Source of the DNA: Erodium maritimum
Lineage: Eukaryota > Streptophyta > Magnoliopsida > Geraniales > Geraniaceae
Direction: 5' to 3'
DNA: 64,000 nt
NCBI GenBank assembly: GCA_963921825.1
Contig: OY997596.1
Coordinates: 61,392,754-61,456,753, forward strand
The notes under the pieces are model-generated. The model saw only the letters and a list, made by a program, of their open reading frames with translations, was not told the DNA's origin and did no database searches. Within the stretch, counting starts at the first letter, position 1, and the number at the start of each line of letters is the position of its first letter. This document shows, in pieces, positions 22,722 to 34,189 of this stretch. The position numbers were made by a program, and so were the translations under genes.

Positions 22722-24932
22722 TGTAATAACTCTCTTCTTCTTCCTCAGGAACAAGCCATGATGAGAGCAAAACCCACACTACAACAAGCTCTGGAGCATC
22801 TCTGCCTCACCGATCCATTACCAAGGTGCCTCAAAGTAGCAGACCTCGGGTGTTCTTCAGGACCCAACACACTCACAACAATGTCACGAATCATGGACAT
22901 CATCGAAGCCACGTGCAAGAACATGGATCAGAGACCAAAACCCATGTTCCAGTTTTTCCTCAATGACCTTCCTTCCAATGATTACAACTCGATCTTTCGA
23001 TCTCTGCCTAGGTTTCTCGAGGAGTTTAAGGAGGAAAAAAGAGGAGCTGAGATGGGTTCGAAATGTTTCGTGGCTTGCGTGGCTGGTTCGTTCTATGGGA
23101 GGCTCTTCCCTGATCTGTCCCTACACTTTGTTCACTCCTCTTATAGCCTTCATTGGCTCTCCAAGGTCGGTCCATGGGTTTTCTTCTGGTCGATTGTAAA
23201 ATAACCTCCATTTGAGTTGTTCTTACGGTTGCGTTTCTACCGAATCGTGAAATCTCGACCGACCTAGGTCTTTGCAGGGCCGGCCCAACAAATTTAGAGG
23301 CCCAAAGGAGCGGTTTATATAAGTTCTTATTTTATGAAAAATCTTTGAATCTGGTTATGATCACATAAGGTCGGTCCATGGGTTTTCTGCGGGTCGATTG
23401 TAAAATAACCTCCATTTGAGTTGTTCTTACGGTTGCGTTTCTACCGAATCGTGAAATCTCGACCGACCTAGGTCTTTGCAGGGCCGGCCCAACAAATTTA
23501 GAGGTCCAAAGGAGCGGTTTATATAAGTTCTTATTTTATGAAAAATCTTTGAATCTGGTTATGATCACATAAGGTCGGTCCATGGGTTTTCTGCGGGTCG
23601 ATTGTAAAATAACCTTCGTTTGAGTTGTTCTTACGATTGCGTTTCTACCGAATCATGAAATCTCGACCGACCTAGGTCTTTGCAGGGCCGGCCCAACAAA
23701 TTTAGAGGCCCAAAGGAGCGGTTTATATAAGTTCTTATTTTATGAAAAATCTTTGAATCTGGTTATGATCACATAAGGTCGGTCCATGGGTTTTCTGCGG
23801 GTCGATTGTAAAATAACCTTCGTTTGAGTTGTTCTTACGATTGCGTTTCTACCGAATCATGAAATCTCGACCGACCTAGGTCTTTGCAGGGCCGACACAA
23901 CAAATTTAGAGGCCCAAATGAGCGGTTTATATAAGTTCTTATTTTACGAAAAAATCTTTTAATCTGGTTATGATCAAATAAGGTCGGTCCATGGGTTTTC
24001 TTCTGGTCGATTGTAAAATAACCTCCATTTGACTTGTTCTTACGGTTGCGTTTCTACCGAATCATGAAATCTCGACCGACCTAGGTCTTTGCAAGGCCGA
24101 CACAACAAATTTAGAGGCCCAAAGGAGCGGTTTATATAAGTTCTTATTTTACGAAAAATCTTTGAATCTGGTTATGATCAAATAAGGTCGGTCCATGGGT
24201 TTTCTTCTGGTCGATTGTAAAATAACCTCCATTTGAGTTACTCTTACGGTTGCGTTTTTATCGAATCATGAAATCTCGACCGACTTAGGTCTTTGCAGGG
24301 CCGACACAACAAATTTAGAGGCCCAAATGAGCGGTTTATATAAGTTCTTATTTTACGAAAAATCTTTTAATCTGGTTATGATCAAATAAGGCTTTTATAA
24401 TACTGATTGAATAAAATAAGTTTTGGGGCTTTTATATTTATTGATAATTGATAAAAACAAATTAATTTAAATATTTGGAGCCTTGTGTGAATGAGTGCCT
24501 TAAGTCATTGCTTAAATGACTTAAGAGTTGAGACGGTCTTGGGTCTTTGCCCGATCAGACAAGACCTGACATCACTACACAGTAAAATTATTTTACCGAG
24601 TGATTTGAAGAATTGAATCGGTAATGAAATATTCATCATCGGCCTCATTTGTATAAGCCGATAATGAAATAACTATTCTGACTCAATATGAGGTTCTTTG
24701 GTAATAAACCATTCATTACCGACTCAATTTTATGTCCCCTAGTGATAAAAGGTTTCATTGCCGAGTGACCTTATATTGATTAAGTAACAAAACATTTATT
24801 ACCGACCAATTATTGCTTGGTAATGAAACTTTTAATCACCGATTAAATATATATATTAGTCTATAATGTACTGTTCTGTTGCTTATTTAATTATAGCTCT
24901 AATTAGTAATTTCCTAAAACCTTAAACTTCTA

Positions 24933-24975
<43 letters not shown>

Positions 24976-26781
24976 TATAATATGTGGATCTTATCATGTT
25001 TGTAAGTATTTTGAAGTCTCCATCGGTTGTAGTTTGATTTTTTTTTGAAAGAATTGAAGTTATCGTGATTGTTATGAATTTGTTTTGTGTAAAAACCTAC
25101 ATGTGACGGGGATTTTTTTAATCCAATCTTGCAGGACGATAAATTGATTATCATGTATAGATAATTCCACGAACCATACCTATCAGATCGAAATTTTAAG
25201 TAGGTGAATCGATGGTACTAATTCATGGGTTGTTTGTGTGTGATTAGGTTCCCGAAGAACTTGGAAGTGGATCTATCGGGGCTGCATCGAACAAAGAAAA
25301 CATTTACATATCGAAAACGAGCCCTCTTGTTGTTCTCGAAGTGTATTTGGGTCAATTCGAGCTCGATTTCTCGTTATTCTTGAGATGTCGGGCGGAGGAG
25401 GTGATCCCTAGCGGCCATATGTTTCTCACACTTGTTGGGAGAGACGAGAGATTCGACCCATCTTCGGACCAAAAGAGATGTACTGTTTGGGAGTTACTAG
25501 GAAACACTCTCCATGACATGGTTGTAGAGGTACGAGAATCTCTCTCCCTGTTTTTTTGTCGATAAAAAAGGGGGGAAATTACATTTTATATTTTGGGTAT
25601 TTTCAATTTATTACTCCATATTTTAAAAACATAATTTCACCTCAGTACTTTAAATATTTTATATTTTATTTAGAATACTTTAATTATTTTTTGTCATCTC
25701 AGTTTCATTAATTCATGTAGAGTACCTTAAATATTTTTTATGTCACCTACCTTAAATTTGATTGTTAGTAAATAATATTATGGTCATTTTATCAGTTTTG
25801 GATGGAAAATCAGATGAAAAGTTAACAGTGGGTATTAAAATAAAATTAATAAAAATTCAGGGTACCGAGATGACAAAACAAAAATTTAGGGTACTCTAAA
25901 TGAATTAATAAAAGCTTAGGGTATTGGGGTGACAAAAAAAAAATAAGGTACTCTAAATGAAATGTAAAAAATTTAAAAGCTGAGGTGGAATTATCCCTAT
26001 TTTAAATCGTATGAATTTATCTCGACGAAATCGGTTTTTGTTTCGGTTTTCCATAGTTACAAAAAATATTTTGAGGTGTTCATTTTTTTTGTAATCTGTA
26101 GCTATATTCCGCGATATTGTAAAAAAGTACTTTTAATCTGTCTTTCTTTTTTGTAATTTGTATAAAAATGACGGTCTTAAACTTACATATTATAGTAAAA
26201 AATAAAAGAAATTATCATATCCCTTTATTTTCTTCTTCTTCATACCGTACTAAGAGTAACTTCTTTAAAGTTTTGATTTTTTTTTGTTCCTTAATTGATA
26301 TATTTAATCTTTCAATTTCTAAGGGTAAAATTATGAATTTAAAGCATATTTATGCAATACAATACAAAAAGATAAGTTCAGGGTAATGTTTTATCATTGT
26401 TCCTAAACTATCATATGAATGAATTTATAGGGCATCATAGAGGAGAAGAAGTTGAACTCATTCAACCTACCATACTATGCACCCGCAATAACAGACGTCC
26501 AGCGCGTGGTAGAAAGAGAAGGGTCATTCATCGTCCATCGACTCGAGACCTTCGAAATGGATTGGAAAGTTAAAAACAATGGCGACAACGGGTTAGAAAA
26601 AGGAAGGAGCGTCGCAACGAGCGTTAGAGCCGTTATAGAACCTCTTCTAACAAGTCATTTCGGCAAAGATGAAACGATAATGGATCGTTTGTTCCATAGG
26701 TTTGCAGAGAAGATAACAGAGTACCTGAAGACAGAGAGAGGTGTGTGCACGAATATCGTCGTCTCCTTGATCAAGAAATGA
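22584..26781 (+). CDS. SABATH-family carboxyl methyltransferase
   Basis: Uses S-adenosylmethionine to methylate a small carboxylic acid; the family includes salicylate, jasmonate and loganate enzymes. Four exons (22584-22658, 22749-23165, 25248-25529, 26431-26781) give 374 aa, normal for SABATH. Exon 1 has GATSYTHNSHIQ, the SAM/substrate-binding start. Residues 57-66 are the DLGCSSGPNT SAM motif. NDLPSNDYN and SYSLHWLSKVP (Trp161) follow, then IYISKTSP and a C-terminal all-alpha cap. The acid substrate cannot be told from sequence. Intron 1 is only 90 bp and made mostly of CT and CA dinucleotides. Intron 2 carries a six-copy 204-bp array plus a hAT MITE, and intron 3 a family A MITE. A TATATATC near 22531 could be the TATA box. 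Confidence 0.92.
22659..22748 (+). repeat. (CT)n(CA)n microsatellite forming intron 1
   Basis: About 14 CT and 12 CA units fill most of the SABATH intron 1, between GTCTCT and TTCTTCCTCAG. The intron is 90 bases, a multiple of three, with no stop codon in the reading frame. If retained it would add a Ser-Leu and His-Thr repeat of 30 residues. Confidence 0.9.
23165..24391 (+). repeat. Six tandem copies of a 204-bp unit at a splice donor
   Basis: Units begin at 23165, 23369, 23573, 23777, 23982 and 24186 with GGTCGGTCCATGGGTTTTCT and are nearly identical. The first unit starts on the last base of SABATH exon 2. About 130 bp of each unit is intron start and about 75-95 bp is the left end of a hAT MITE (CAGGGCCGGCCC...), whose complete copy survives only after the last unit. 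Confidence 0.95.
24296..24541. mobile_element. hAT-like MITE, 8-bp TSD, in SABATH intron 2
   Basis: The ends are CAGGGCCGACAC (CAGGGCCGGCCC in earlier array copies) and GAGACGGTCTTG. They are imperfect inverted repeats. The flanks are a perfect 8-bp duplication, GGTCTTTG (24288-24295, 24542-24549). A TGCCTTAAGTCATTGCTTAA-type stem lies near the right end. Confidence 0.8.
24568..24860. mobile_element. Possible CACTA-type fragment
   Basis: It starts CACTACACAGTAAAATTATT and then repeats TTACCGA/ATTACCGAC and GGTAATGAAA several times, like the subterminal repeats of CACTA elements. No second end is seen. Confidence 0.4.
24936..24973. repeat. (AT)n microsatellite
   Basis: About 18 AT units in SABATH intron 2. 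Confidence 0.9.
25610..25998. mobile_element. Family A MITE in SABATH intron 3
   Basis: Inverted arms with TTTCACCTCAGTACTTTAAA on the left and GAGGTGGAATTATCCC on the right. The interior matches the element at 13758. No clear target duplication. Confidence 0.65.
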
Positions 26782-27278
26782 ATGCTCCCTAAGACAGGCC
26801 TCTTCTGATGAATAAATGGAATTGATCGATTTGTACTTTTCTATTCTCTAAATTTAATTGAATATATAATCAAAATATTACTATAGAGATGTCATTCTAA
26901 AATACATGCAATAAATAAAGATGGTCAGACCTTTATTTTTGTTTTGCAAATAATTATTTAAAAATAATAATTCAAATTTTATAATATTAGTTTTGAAAAA
27001 AATTCAGATCTTACAAAGTCGTAAGTAAGAAACAATAGGGTAGGAAAGACCGTTATAAATTAATTCAAACAAATGAAGTGCACACACAAGATTATAAAAT
27101 GACTCCAAACACATTTCACAATGGCCTGTTTTTGACAGAAACATAGATCATAGTTTCAAAGATTGTATATTCACTGCAAGATCAGCATCAGCAGGTATAA
27201 GTTATACGTACACTCTCGAGAAACGGGTAAATAGATTTACGTTCGTGTCTATCTTCAGCGACCGGTAAGCCATCTTTC
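26782..27278. other. Spacer between convergent SABATH and SFH genes
   Basis: 3' ends of the two convergent genes. Nothing else recognised. An AATAAA-like string near 26811 suits the SABATH transcript. Confidence 0.4.
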
Positions 27279-30200
27279 TTACCAGCAGAATTTCTTCTTC
27301 TGTTTCACAGATAAAGGGTTGTATGAGTGATACATACATATATTGTACATTAGAAAGTGGGGATAAGTGCGGATAGCATTTTGCAATGGGGGTAACTTCG
27401 CTAACACACCCTCGACAACTTTTGATTCTGAGGGGTTATCAGTAACAGTGTAACACATTGTCATATTTCATTATTCATCAAAAACCCGTGGATTCACACT
27501 GAATAGGTGATGGCTTTATCAGGAACGCACTGTCACCTTTTCAATGTGTTCCTGATAAAGCCATCACCCATTCAATCCGTGGTGAGAGTGTTATTGATAA
27601 CCCCTCACCTATAGGGGGTTCTTATAAATCAAAGGTCGTTGAGGGGTGTACCTAACGTTTTCCCTTTTGCAATTAACTAAACCAGACTCTAAAGTTTTAT
27701 ATTTAGCTAGCTAAACTTTTAAAATATTCTCACGGCGTGAAAAATAGTTACTGCACAGATAACTTTCAAAGTGAAAAGTCTAAAATGCCACCCACTACCT
27801 TCAAATCTGATGAATAGTGAGGGACATATCAAACCTTTTATCTTGAGAATTAACTGTGAGAAAACTGAAAGTTGGGGATAATCTGTGCAAAAGACATAGT
27901 TCAGATTAGCTATTTGCAATTATTCCTAGAGACTAGGGTGTCGGTTTAGAAGTCATAGAGATTATCTGTTAAAATGAACCTACCCGAAATTTGGCTTCTT
28001 GTTGGGCGTCTATGTATGCAAGCAGTTCCTCTTGCCTCATTAAGGCGTCATGCAAAGCCTGATCAGGAAAAAAACATATGAACAAGCATATTTTCAGATA
28101 ACGAGGATCATGAAGCCAAGGTTGTCAAGTTGGGATTGAAATTGAAAACTGGATCGCACACAACACCCAATTCAAAACAAATAGGCTTCCAAGCCTGATT
28201 TATTTTCTTAGATTAAGCTGAAAACTGCCTAAGATCATGATTTTGGCCATAATTTGCAAACAATAAATAACAAATGTAATGATCGAGGAATTTTCTAGAA
28301 TTGGGTCAAGACAGATATGATTCATGTTTGGTCATCCAGAATATGTAAGTCTGGTGAATCATGCATTGCACTCGGTTATAGATAGACACAGATGTATGCA
28401 TGATTCAGGTGATTTTGGAAAGATTAGAGGTGAACTGAAAAAAATCACTGACTCAAATCAATGTATTTCAACAAGCATGCATGGAACCAATGAAACTTGT
28501 TCTCACAAAAGTACACTAACTTCTTATGACAGTATGTGGAAGGGATATGAGCATGTATTCAAGGGATAATCTCACAAAAGTACACTAAACTTGCCACCCT
28601 TCTCATTTAACTACACTGACATCTAAGTTTTCTCATTTTACTCTATTTTGGTATAAAAAATGACAAAAATATTCACTGCTGCAGTAAAAAACTTCAAGTT
28701 CTATAAATTGCAGAAAGGATTTTTTTTGTCATTTATTAGCAAAAAAGCGTTAAGTGAGAAAATTTGGAAGTTTACTGTAGTTGGATGAGAAATGTGATAA
28801 GCTCAGTGTATTTTTGTGAGACTATACTATAGTCAAGTGATAATGCAATCCCATGAATATGTAGTCATGTGCAGTGAAATAGTAAGGAAATAAACTAAAT
28901 TGTTACTAAGCGAGGGTTAGATGTGAAACGTTATAGTAAGAGTCTAGGTGAGACTAAGGCAATTTATAGTTTCATAAAACTTTCGGCTAATGGAGCTTAC
29001 CTTTTTAGTAGCAATCAACTCCGCTTCTAGGGCATCCACACGGCATACAGCAGCATTCAGTAATTCCTCTTTCTCATAAGGCATCTCAGACGGCTTTGCT
29101 TGGAGTGTATCAACCTTCTCCTCAAGGTCGCCAAGTCTTTTCAGTACAGTAGACATGACATCAGCTTCTGAAAAAGGTGATGTGGGTGAAGGAGGGCGGA
29201 GCTCTTCCTTCTGATTTCCATCAACTGTAACTTCTCCAATGTTTTGATCAGAAACTTGCTTGGGAAGCTTTCCAGATACCCGGCATGCCACTGACCGGAA
29301 TAGAGTAAGAAGGGTCATGAAAAAGGCCATGAGCGCTACCAAAATCCGAGCATGGAGTCTTTCTGGAGCTTTTTGAGTGTTAGGTAAAGGAGCCATCCCT
29401 GTTTTGGAAGATAAAAAAGTAATTGATTATCTTTAGGGTAACACACATGATACAAAATAGGAGCATCACTGAAATATCCGAGACTATCTAGATTATTCTT
29501 TGGGTAAATTGCACATAACTACCTTTAAGAATTGACCACAAACACAAGATCCTGTACTAAATTTCCACGAACACATGACCTCATAATAAAGTTTTCAGAC
29601 ACATTTAGGAGCTTTCATGTGTCAACATCGTGCGAAATAGATGGAAACCATCAAATTTTTCGTTTTTCTTGCCACGTTTACATATCCCAAAACTACTCAC
29701 TCACGCTTTATTCTTTTGATTTCGTCTTGAAATCCTCCACGGAATCATATTGAAATCAGGAGATTAAAGGATAGGAATGAGTAGTTTTGTGATATTATAA
29801 AATTTTATAATCAGATGATGAAAAAAATCAATTCTTTTAATTTTAAAATCAGATGATGAAAAAATCAATTCTTTTGATGGTTTACAGCCATCTTGTACGG
29901 TGGTGACACATGGAAATGCATAAGAGTAGTCACGTATTTGTGGAAAATATACCATGGGGTAATGTGGGTGTAAGATTTACTATGGTTTCAAGTGTTTGTG
30001 AGCAATTCTTAAGGTAATTATGTGCAATTAACCTTTGTTCTAGTTCATGCAAAAATAGCTAACCTTTAGAAGTGTAAGACCTTTCCAGAGTTGGTGGCTT
30101 CTTCCAACCAGCATCAACAGCTTTGTCAACCATGGGAACATAATCATCATACCCATGGAAGCTATCAGCATAACTAGCCTTTCCAACTACTTTAGACTGC

Positions 30201-33200
30201 ATATTTATGAAGTAAATTAAATTATAAATAATGTATTCACCTGAAAAGGTCAGTCTTATACCCAACTTCTAATGTAGATTGATGTAATATATAATCATTT
30301 CAAAATAGGGGTCTTCAAAGTGAAAAAAAAATCATACATGTTTTAGCAAGCAAAGTAATGTTTGGAAGAATACAACACAGTAAGAAAACGCAACCTCTTC
30401 TCGAACAGGAGTCAAACGAAGATGTGAGAAACTCTTCATTGCTTTAGGGGAAGCAATATCTTCAGCTTCAGATCCGGACTCAGCAGTGGATGTGTCACTT
30501 CCTTTAACCTTCTTCCCAACAAAAACACAAGATATAACAACCTTTCTCTCAAAGATAAAAGATATAACAGCTTGACTACGAATAACTATAATAGAAATGG
30601 ATGACGGAAAGTTATACCCAAGGGTACTGTGGTTTTGCATATGCGACAACCTTCCCCTCATCGTTCAGAACTTTTACAACTTGCCTAGAGCACCGAGCTC
30701 CACCATTATGAACCATCTATAAGTAAACGAAGAAAGGAGAAGTTCTATCAACACAAACCTCTGAAAAGCCTAAACAACATTGGCCTTGTGAAAACAAAAG
30801 GAAGAAAAAAAAAGAGGATGAAAGAAGAAAGAAGCATTCAGCATTATCTCAGCCCATTATTTACCTTCATTATTTCAGGGTTTTTCCAAGGCCCTTTATC
30901 GGACCTAAGGCAACCTCCTTGATCCGCACAAGTACAGCTCCCACCCAAAAATTCTGGCAACTCACTGCATAGGGATCAAAACATAATGGACGTTTTGCGC
31001 AGGTTATGATAATAAAAACAAGGAATACAAGTACATCAAAACCATAAAGGAAAAGGAAGTTCTTTAAAGTATTGAAGTTAAATCCTAGGCCACGTACCTG
31101 GCATCGATGATCTCAAGCAATTTGTTCTGGTACTTATTCCCAAGAACCTATGTAATTGCGAGTAACAGAAAAATGGGATCAAACATATCAGATATGATAG
31201 GTCAAGTTACTATTGAGAAGCCAATGAGGTCTGGCAAGATGCATACATGAATCTTTGAGGTTGTCTTAGGATCTAAGAAAGTCTTCACTGTGCTCCACAA
31301 CAGCCTAAATCCAGGGCCAGCATTGATGATAAACATTTGGCAGAGCGTCTGCATCGAAATAACTCCTGATTCAATATCAAGTGGAACCAAACTTTGCCAC
31401 CAAGGAAAAAGAAGTAACTATAGCTTACATACCTCAGGATAATTGTCGCCATCAACCTTCTGCAGTCGCATAATGAGTTCACGTGCAGATTTAGTGAAGT
31501 TCTTAAACCCCTGAAAAATATATAAAAGAGAGAAATTAATAAACCATCAAGTTTACTAAATCCACCAAAACATAAAATGAAGAATAAAACAAAAGCGATC
31601 AAAGGTAACATACCACTCCTTGAACATCTAAAATCGTTGTGCTTGAATCTATGTGCTTCTTAGCAGCAATTGTACAAGCAGGGAACTTTTCGGCAAAGGT
31701 TTTCTCAAATTCCTTGACATGATATTTTACATATCGATCCATAGTTGTAACTTGCATAAGTCTGTTCGGATCAACTTTTCCTAATCTTTCAATGTAAACA
31801 GGTCTTCCCTCCTTATCCACACCGTGATGCCCATGAGGATAATACTTCAATACTTCATTCAATTCCTCAAACTCGAAATCCTAATAAAAACATCAAAAGA
31901 GTGAGCATTGAATATGTAGAAACAGTAGGCGCTGAGGACAACAATGCAAGGCATAGTTGAAAACTGCACCTCCATGATAGTGTCAGCACCAAATTCTTTC
32001 CTCCACTGAAGCATATCAGCCCACATGTGCTTCGCTTTTTCAATATCAAACTTTCTTGCTTTCAAAAACCTGAACGATGGAGTCATGATCATGTTACTAA
32101 ACGAAACCACAAGATAAAAAAACATGACTGTAAACACTGAGATTGTATCGTTCACACGTGATTATTAGTGTAAAACAAGGAAGGGATATTCAAAACATTG
32201 TTTTCAAGCACCTCAACATCATATGGTAATCATCGTGTCTTTCTGGTAGAAGTTCATCAAGCACCAAAGACTGTCGAAATTCATCAACAGCCTGCAGCTC
32301 CTCAACATCACGAATATCCTCAATGGAAACTGAGCTGACTCGACCATCGCTTTTTCTTCTACTGCTCTTTCTCTTTAGAGAATGTTTAAATTTGGAAGAT
32401 GCATTTAGTGCTTTCTTTTTCAATGAACCCATCCTAGTTCTCCTTTCATCCTCAGAGTTCTCAAAGTCTGACTTCCTCTCTCTTCTCTCATCACTACCAG
32501 AGGATCCTTCAAAGCCTGTTACATAGCATACATTTAAAAAGAATCAATTAGCAATTACAGAAATAACACTTGAATGGAGTAAAGGAACACGAAATTGTAT
32601 TATCGAAGATTCATCAACTACTGAGAATTAAAAGTTTCACAACCCAAGGGAAATAATATAGAGTGAGTAGGTTGTCACTGAAGCCGAATGACCTTATTCA
32701 TATTTTGTCTAATAGGTGCACAAAACACAAGATAGCAAATGTATGTTAAACTATTGGAATAGATTATACTTCAAAAACAACCCAAAAATAATTTGACGCT
32801 TCTCTAATGATTGCCATTTTTCATCACAATGAATCCCATGTTTAAACTGATACACCACTTACAAAGGTCGGAGCAATCACCAAGTTCAAAAAAACAAATA
32901 AAGAAAATCCCCTTACACATCCATGTAGTCCTCAACACCTCAGAAGTCACAACTAACGATTAAACTAATCATAATATCCTACAATTTACAGCAGATTTTC
33001 ACGGGAATGTTTGTCCTATCACATGATCTGCTCTACTAATTAAAGTGGGACTTATATACTTTGATTCTTTAGCTTCGGGAAAACATTTCCTATCTAACTT
33101 GGATCAATCACAGTAAAAATTCAGAAGCACGCTAGTTCAACTTTTCCGGGTTCAAACCAAACCTATTCGTAAACTCCCCTAAAAGTCAATTTACACATTC

Positions 33201-33584
33201 TAAGCTCTCAAGATGGGTAAAAGCTCCAAAAATCTAGTCAGTTACAAACAGGAACCACATAAAACCTACAGATTACAAACCTTCATGTTTCTTCATCTCC
33301 ACTGCATTCTGAGTCCAATTATGTTAAATGTGGAAACCAAATTGGTTAAAATTAGGGGATTTCTCCCATTACAAGAGCCATGACAAACAGAAAAATAGAG
33401 CAATTCTAAGAGCTAATTCCTTCAATTTAAGCCAGTTCATGAGCTAAATGAAATTGAAAACCCTAGAATCAGCAGAAATGAACACATACCAGAACAGCAA
33501 CAACAAAAAAACATGAAACTGAGAGGGAGAGGGATATAGAGAGCACTCACATGGCCTGGCGAACCGATCCAGTGGACCAGACAT
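27279..33584 (-). CDS. SFH: Sec14-nodulin (SFH) phosphatidylinositol transfer protein
   Basis: A Sec14-like protein that exchanges phosphatidylinositol and phosphatidylcholine and promotes phosphoinositide signalling at membranes. Fourteen exons: 33584-33551, 32515-32212, 32069-31970, 31880-31614, 31510-31433, 31348-31247, 31147-31098, 30964-30865, 30716-30618, 30508-30395, 30196-30064, 29398-29001, 28058-27984, 27299-27279. The product is 624 aa, normal for the family. It has [11 protein letters not shown] at the start, a basic [14 protein letters not shown] stretch, a CRAL-TRIO N segment ([12 protein letters not shown]), the lipid-binding fold ([37 protein letters not shown]) and an acidic linker [16 protein letters not shown] hydrophobic run is at about 478-498, then a coiled coil, then the FRKKKFCW end. 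Introns 11, 12 and 13 carry MITEs. Confidence 0.95.
27370..27665. mobile_element. Hairpin MITE, family I, in last SFH intron
   Basis: The right end TAACGTTTTCCCTT and phrases such as GGGGTTATCAGTAACAGTGT and GTGTTATTGATAACCCC form inverted arms. At the centre, GGTGATGGCTTTATCAGGAA (from 27505) pairs perfectly over 21 bases with its inverse ending at 27568, around an 18-base loop. Related elements are at 56000 and 60903. Confidence 0.65.
27668..27930. mobile_element. Palindromic MITE, family J, in last SFH intron
   Basis: Inverted arms with TGCAATTAACTAAACC on the left and GATTAGCTATTTGCAATTAT on the right. The family partner is at 57398-57693. Confidence 0.5.
28560..28830. mobile_element. 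Family E MITE in SFH intron 12
   Basis: GGGATAATCTCACAAAAGTA at the left and GTGTATTTTTGTGAGACTAT at the right are inverted arms. The interior matches the AGPase intron copies at 2120-2600. Confidence 0.65.
29508..30032. mobile_element. Long palindromic MITE, family K, in SFH intron 11
   Basis: The left GGGTAAATTGCACATAACTA and the right GGTAATTATGTGCAATTAAC are inverted copies. The 525-bp element fills most of the intron between exons 11 and 12. No exact target duplication found. Confidence 0.65.
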
Positions 33585-33850
33585 GGCTAATTCGGAAGAT
33601 TAACAGAGACGACGACGACGAAGCCTGCTGAGAATCTCTCGAGAACTCAATCAATCAATCAACCAAGCATGAGTCTAGAAGCAGCGACAACAACACCCAA
33701 AACCCCCAAATTCAAACCCTAAGTCTTCACAACCATTGACACGCAGAAGAGAGAAAGCTCAGCTCTGCAGTCCTTGAACACGAAAAGCAAAATCGAAGGA
33801 GAGAGAGAGAGAGAGAGGACGGAGATGAGCAAGACGAACGTATATGACGA
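33585..33850 (-). promoter_or_regulatory. SFH 5' UTR and proximal promoter
   Basis: The sequence before the SFH start contains a GA-rich run (GAGAGAGAGA near 33802-33815) and purine-rich leader text. On the minus strand a TCATATACG lies near 33838. No precise start site can be placed. Confidence 0.35.
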
Positions 33851-33861
33851 GACTGCAACGG

Positions 33862-34165
33862 ATAATGAATATTTAAATTAAATAAAAAATTAGTAAAAAC
33901 GTGTAATAATAAATCAAAGGGTCAAACACAAAAATTTACCCTAAAGTATTGATCACATAGGGATAAAATTTCGATACTTTTAAATTCATAAAAACGTATA
34001 AAATGATTTGTTGATAATGAATATTTGAATTAAATAAAAAAAAACTAGTAAAACGTTTAATAATAAATCAAAGGGTCAAACACAAAAATCTACCCTAAAG
34101 TATTGATCACATACTAGATAAAATTTCAATACTTATAAATTCATAAAAACGTATAAATGATTTGT
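33862..34165. repeat. 153-bp tandem duplication upstream of SFH
   Basis: GATAATGAATATTTAAATTA at about 33860 and GATAATGAATATTTGAATTA at about 34013 begin two copies. Both contain AATCAAAGGGTCAAACACAA and TACCCTAAAGTATTGATCAC. Confidence 0.85.
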
Positions 34166-34189
34166 GAGCAAACTTTAAAGTATTTGTTT

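Noticed and set aside
22584-23204. One continuous 206-codon frame with Ser-Leu and His-Thr repeats
   Set aside because: The repeat part is intron 1 with good donor and acceptor sites, and the frame runs past the exon 2 donor. The spliced protein matches SABATH enzymes.
23165-24391. CRISPR-like or satellite-centromere array
   Set aside because: Units are directly adjacent with no spacers and lie inside a plant intron. Six copies are too few for centromeric satellite.
28324-28569. 81-codon plus-strand frame
   Set aside because: It lies in an SFH intron, partly antisense to a MITE, and has no recognisable domain.
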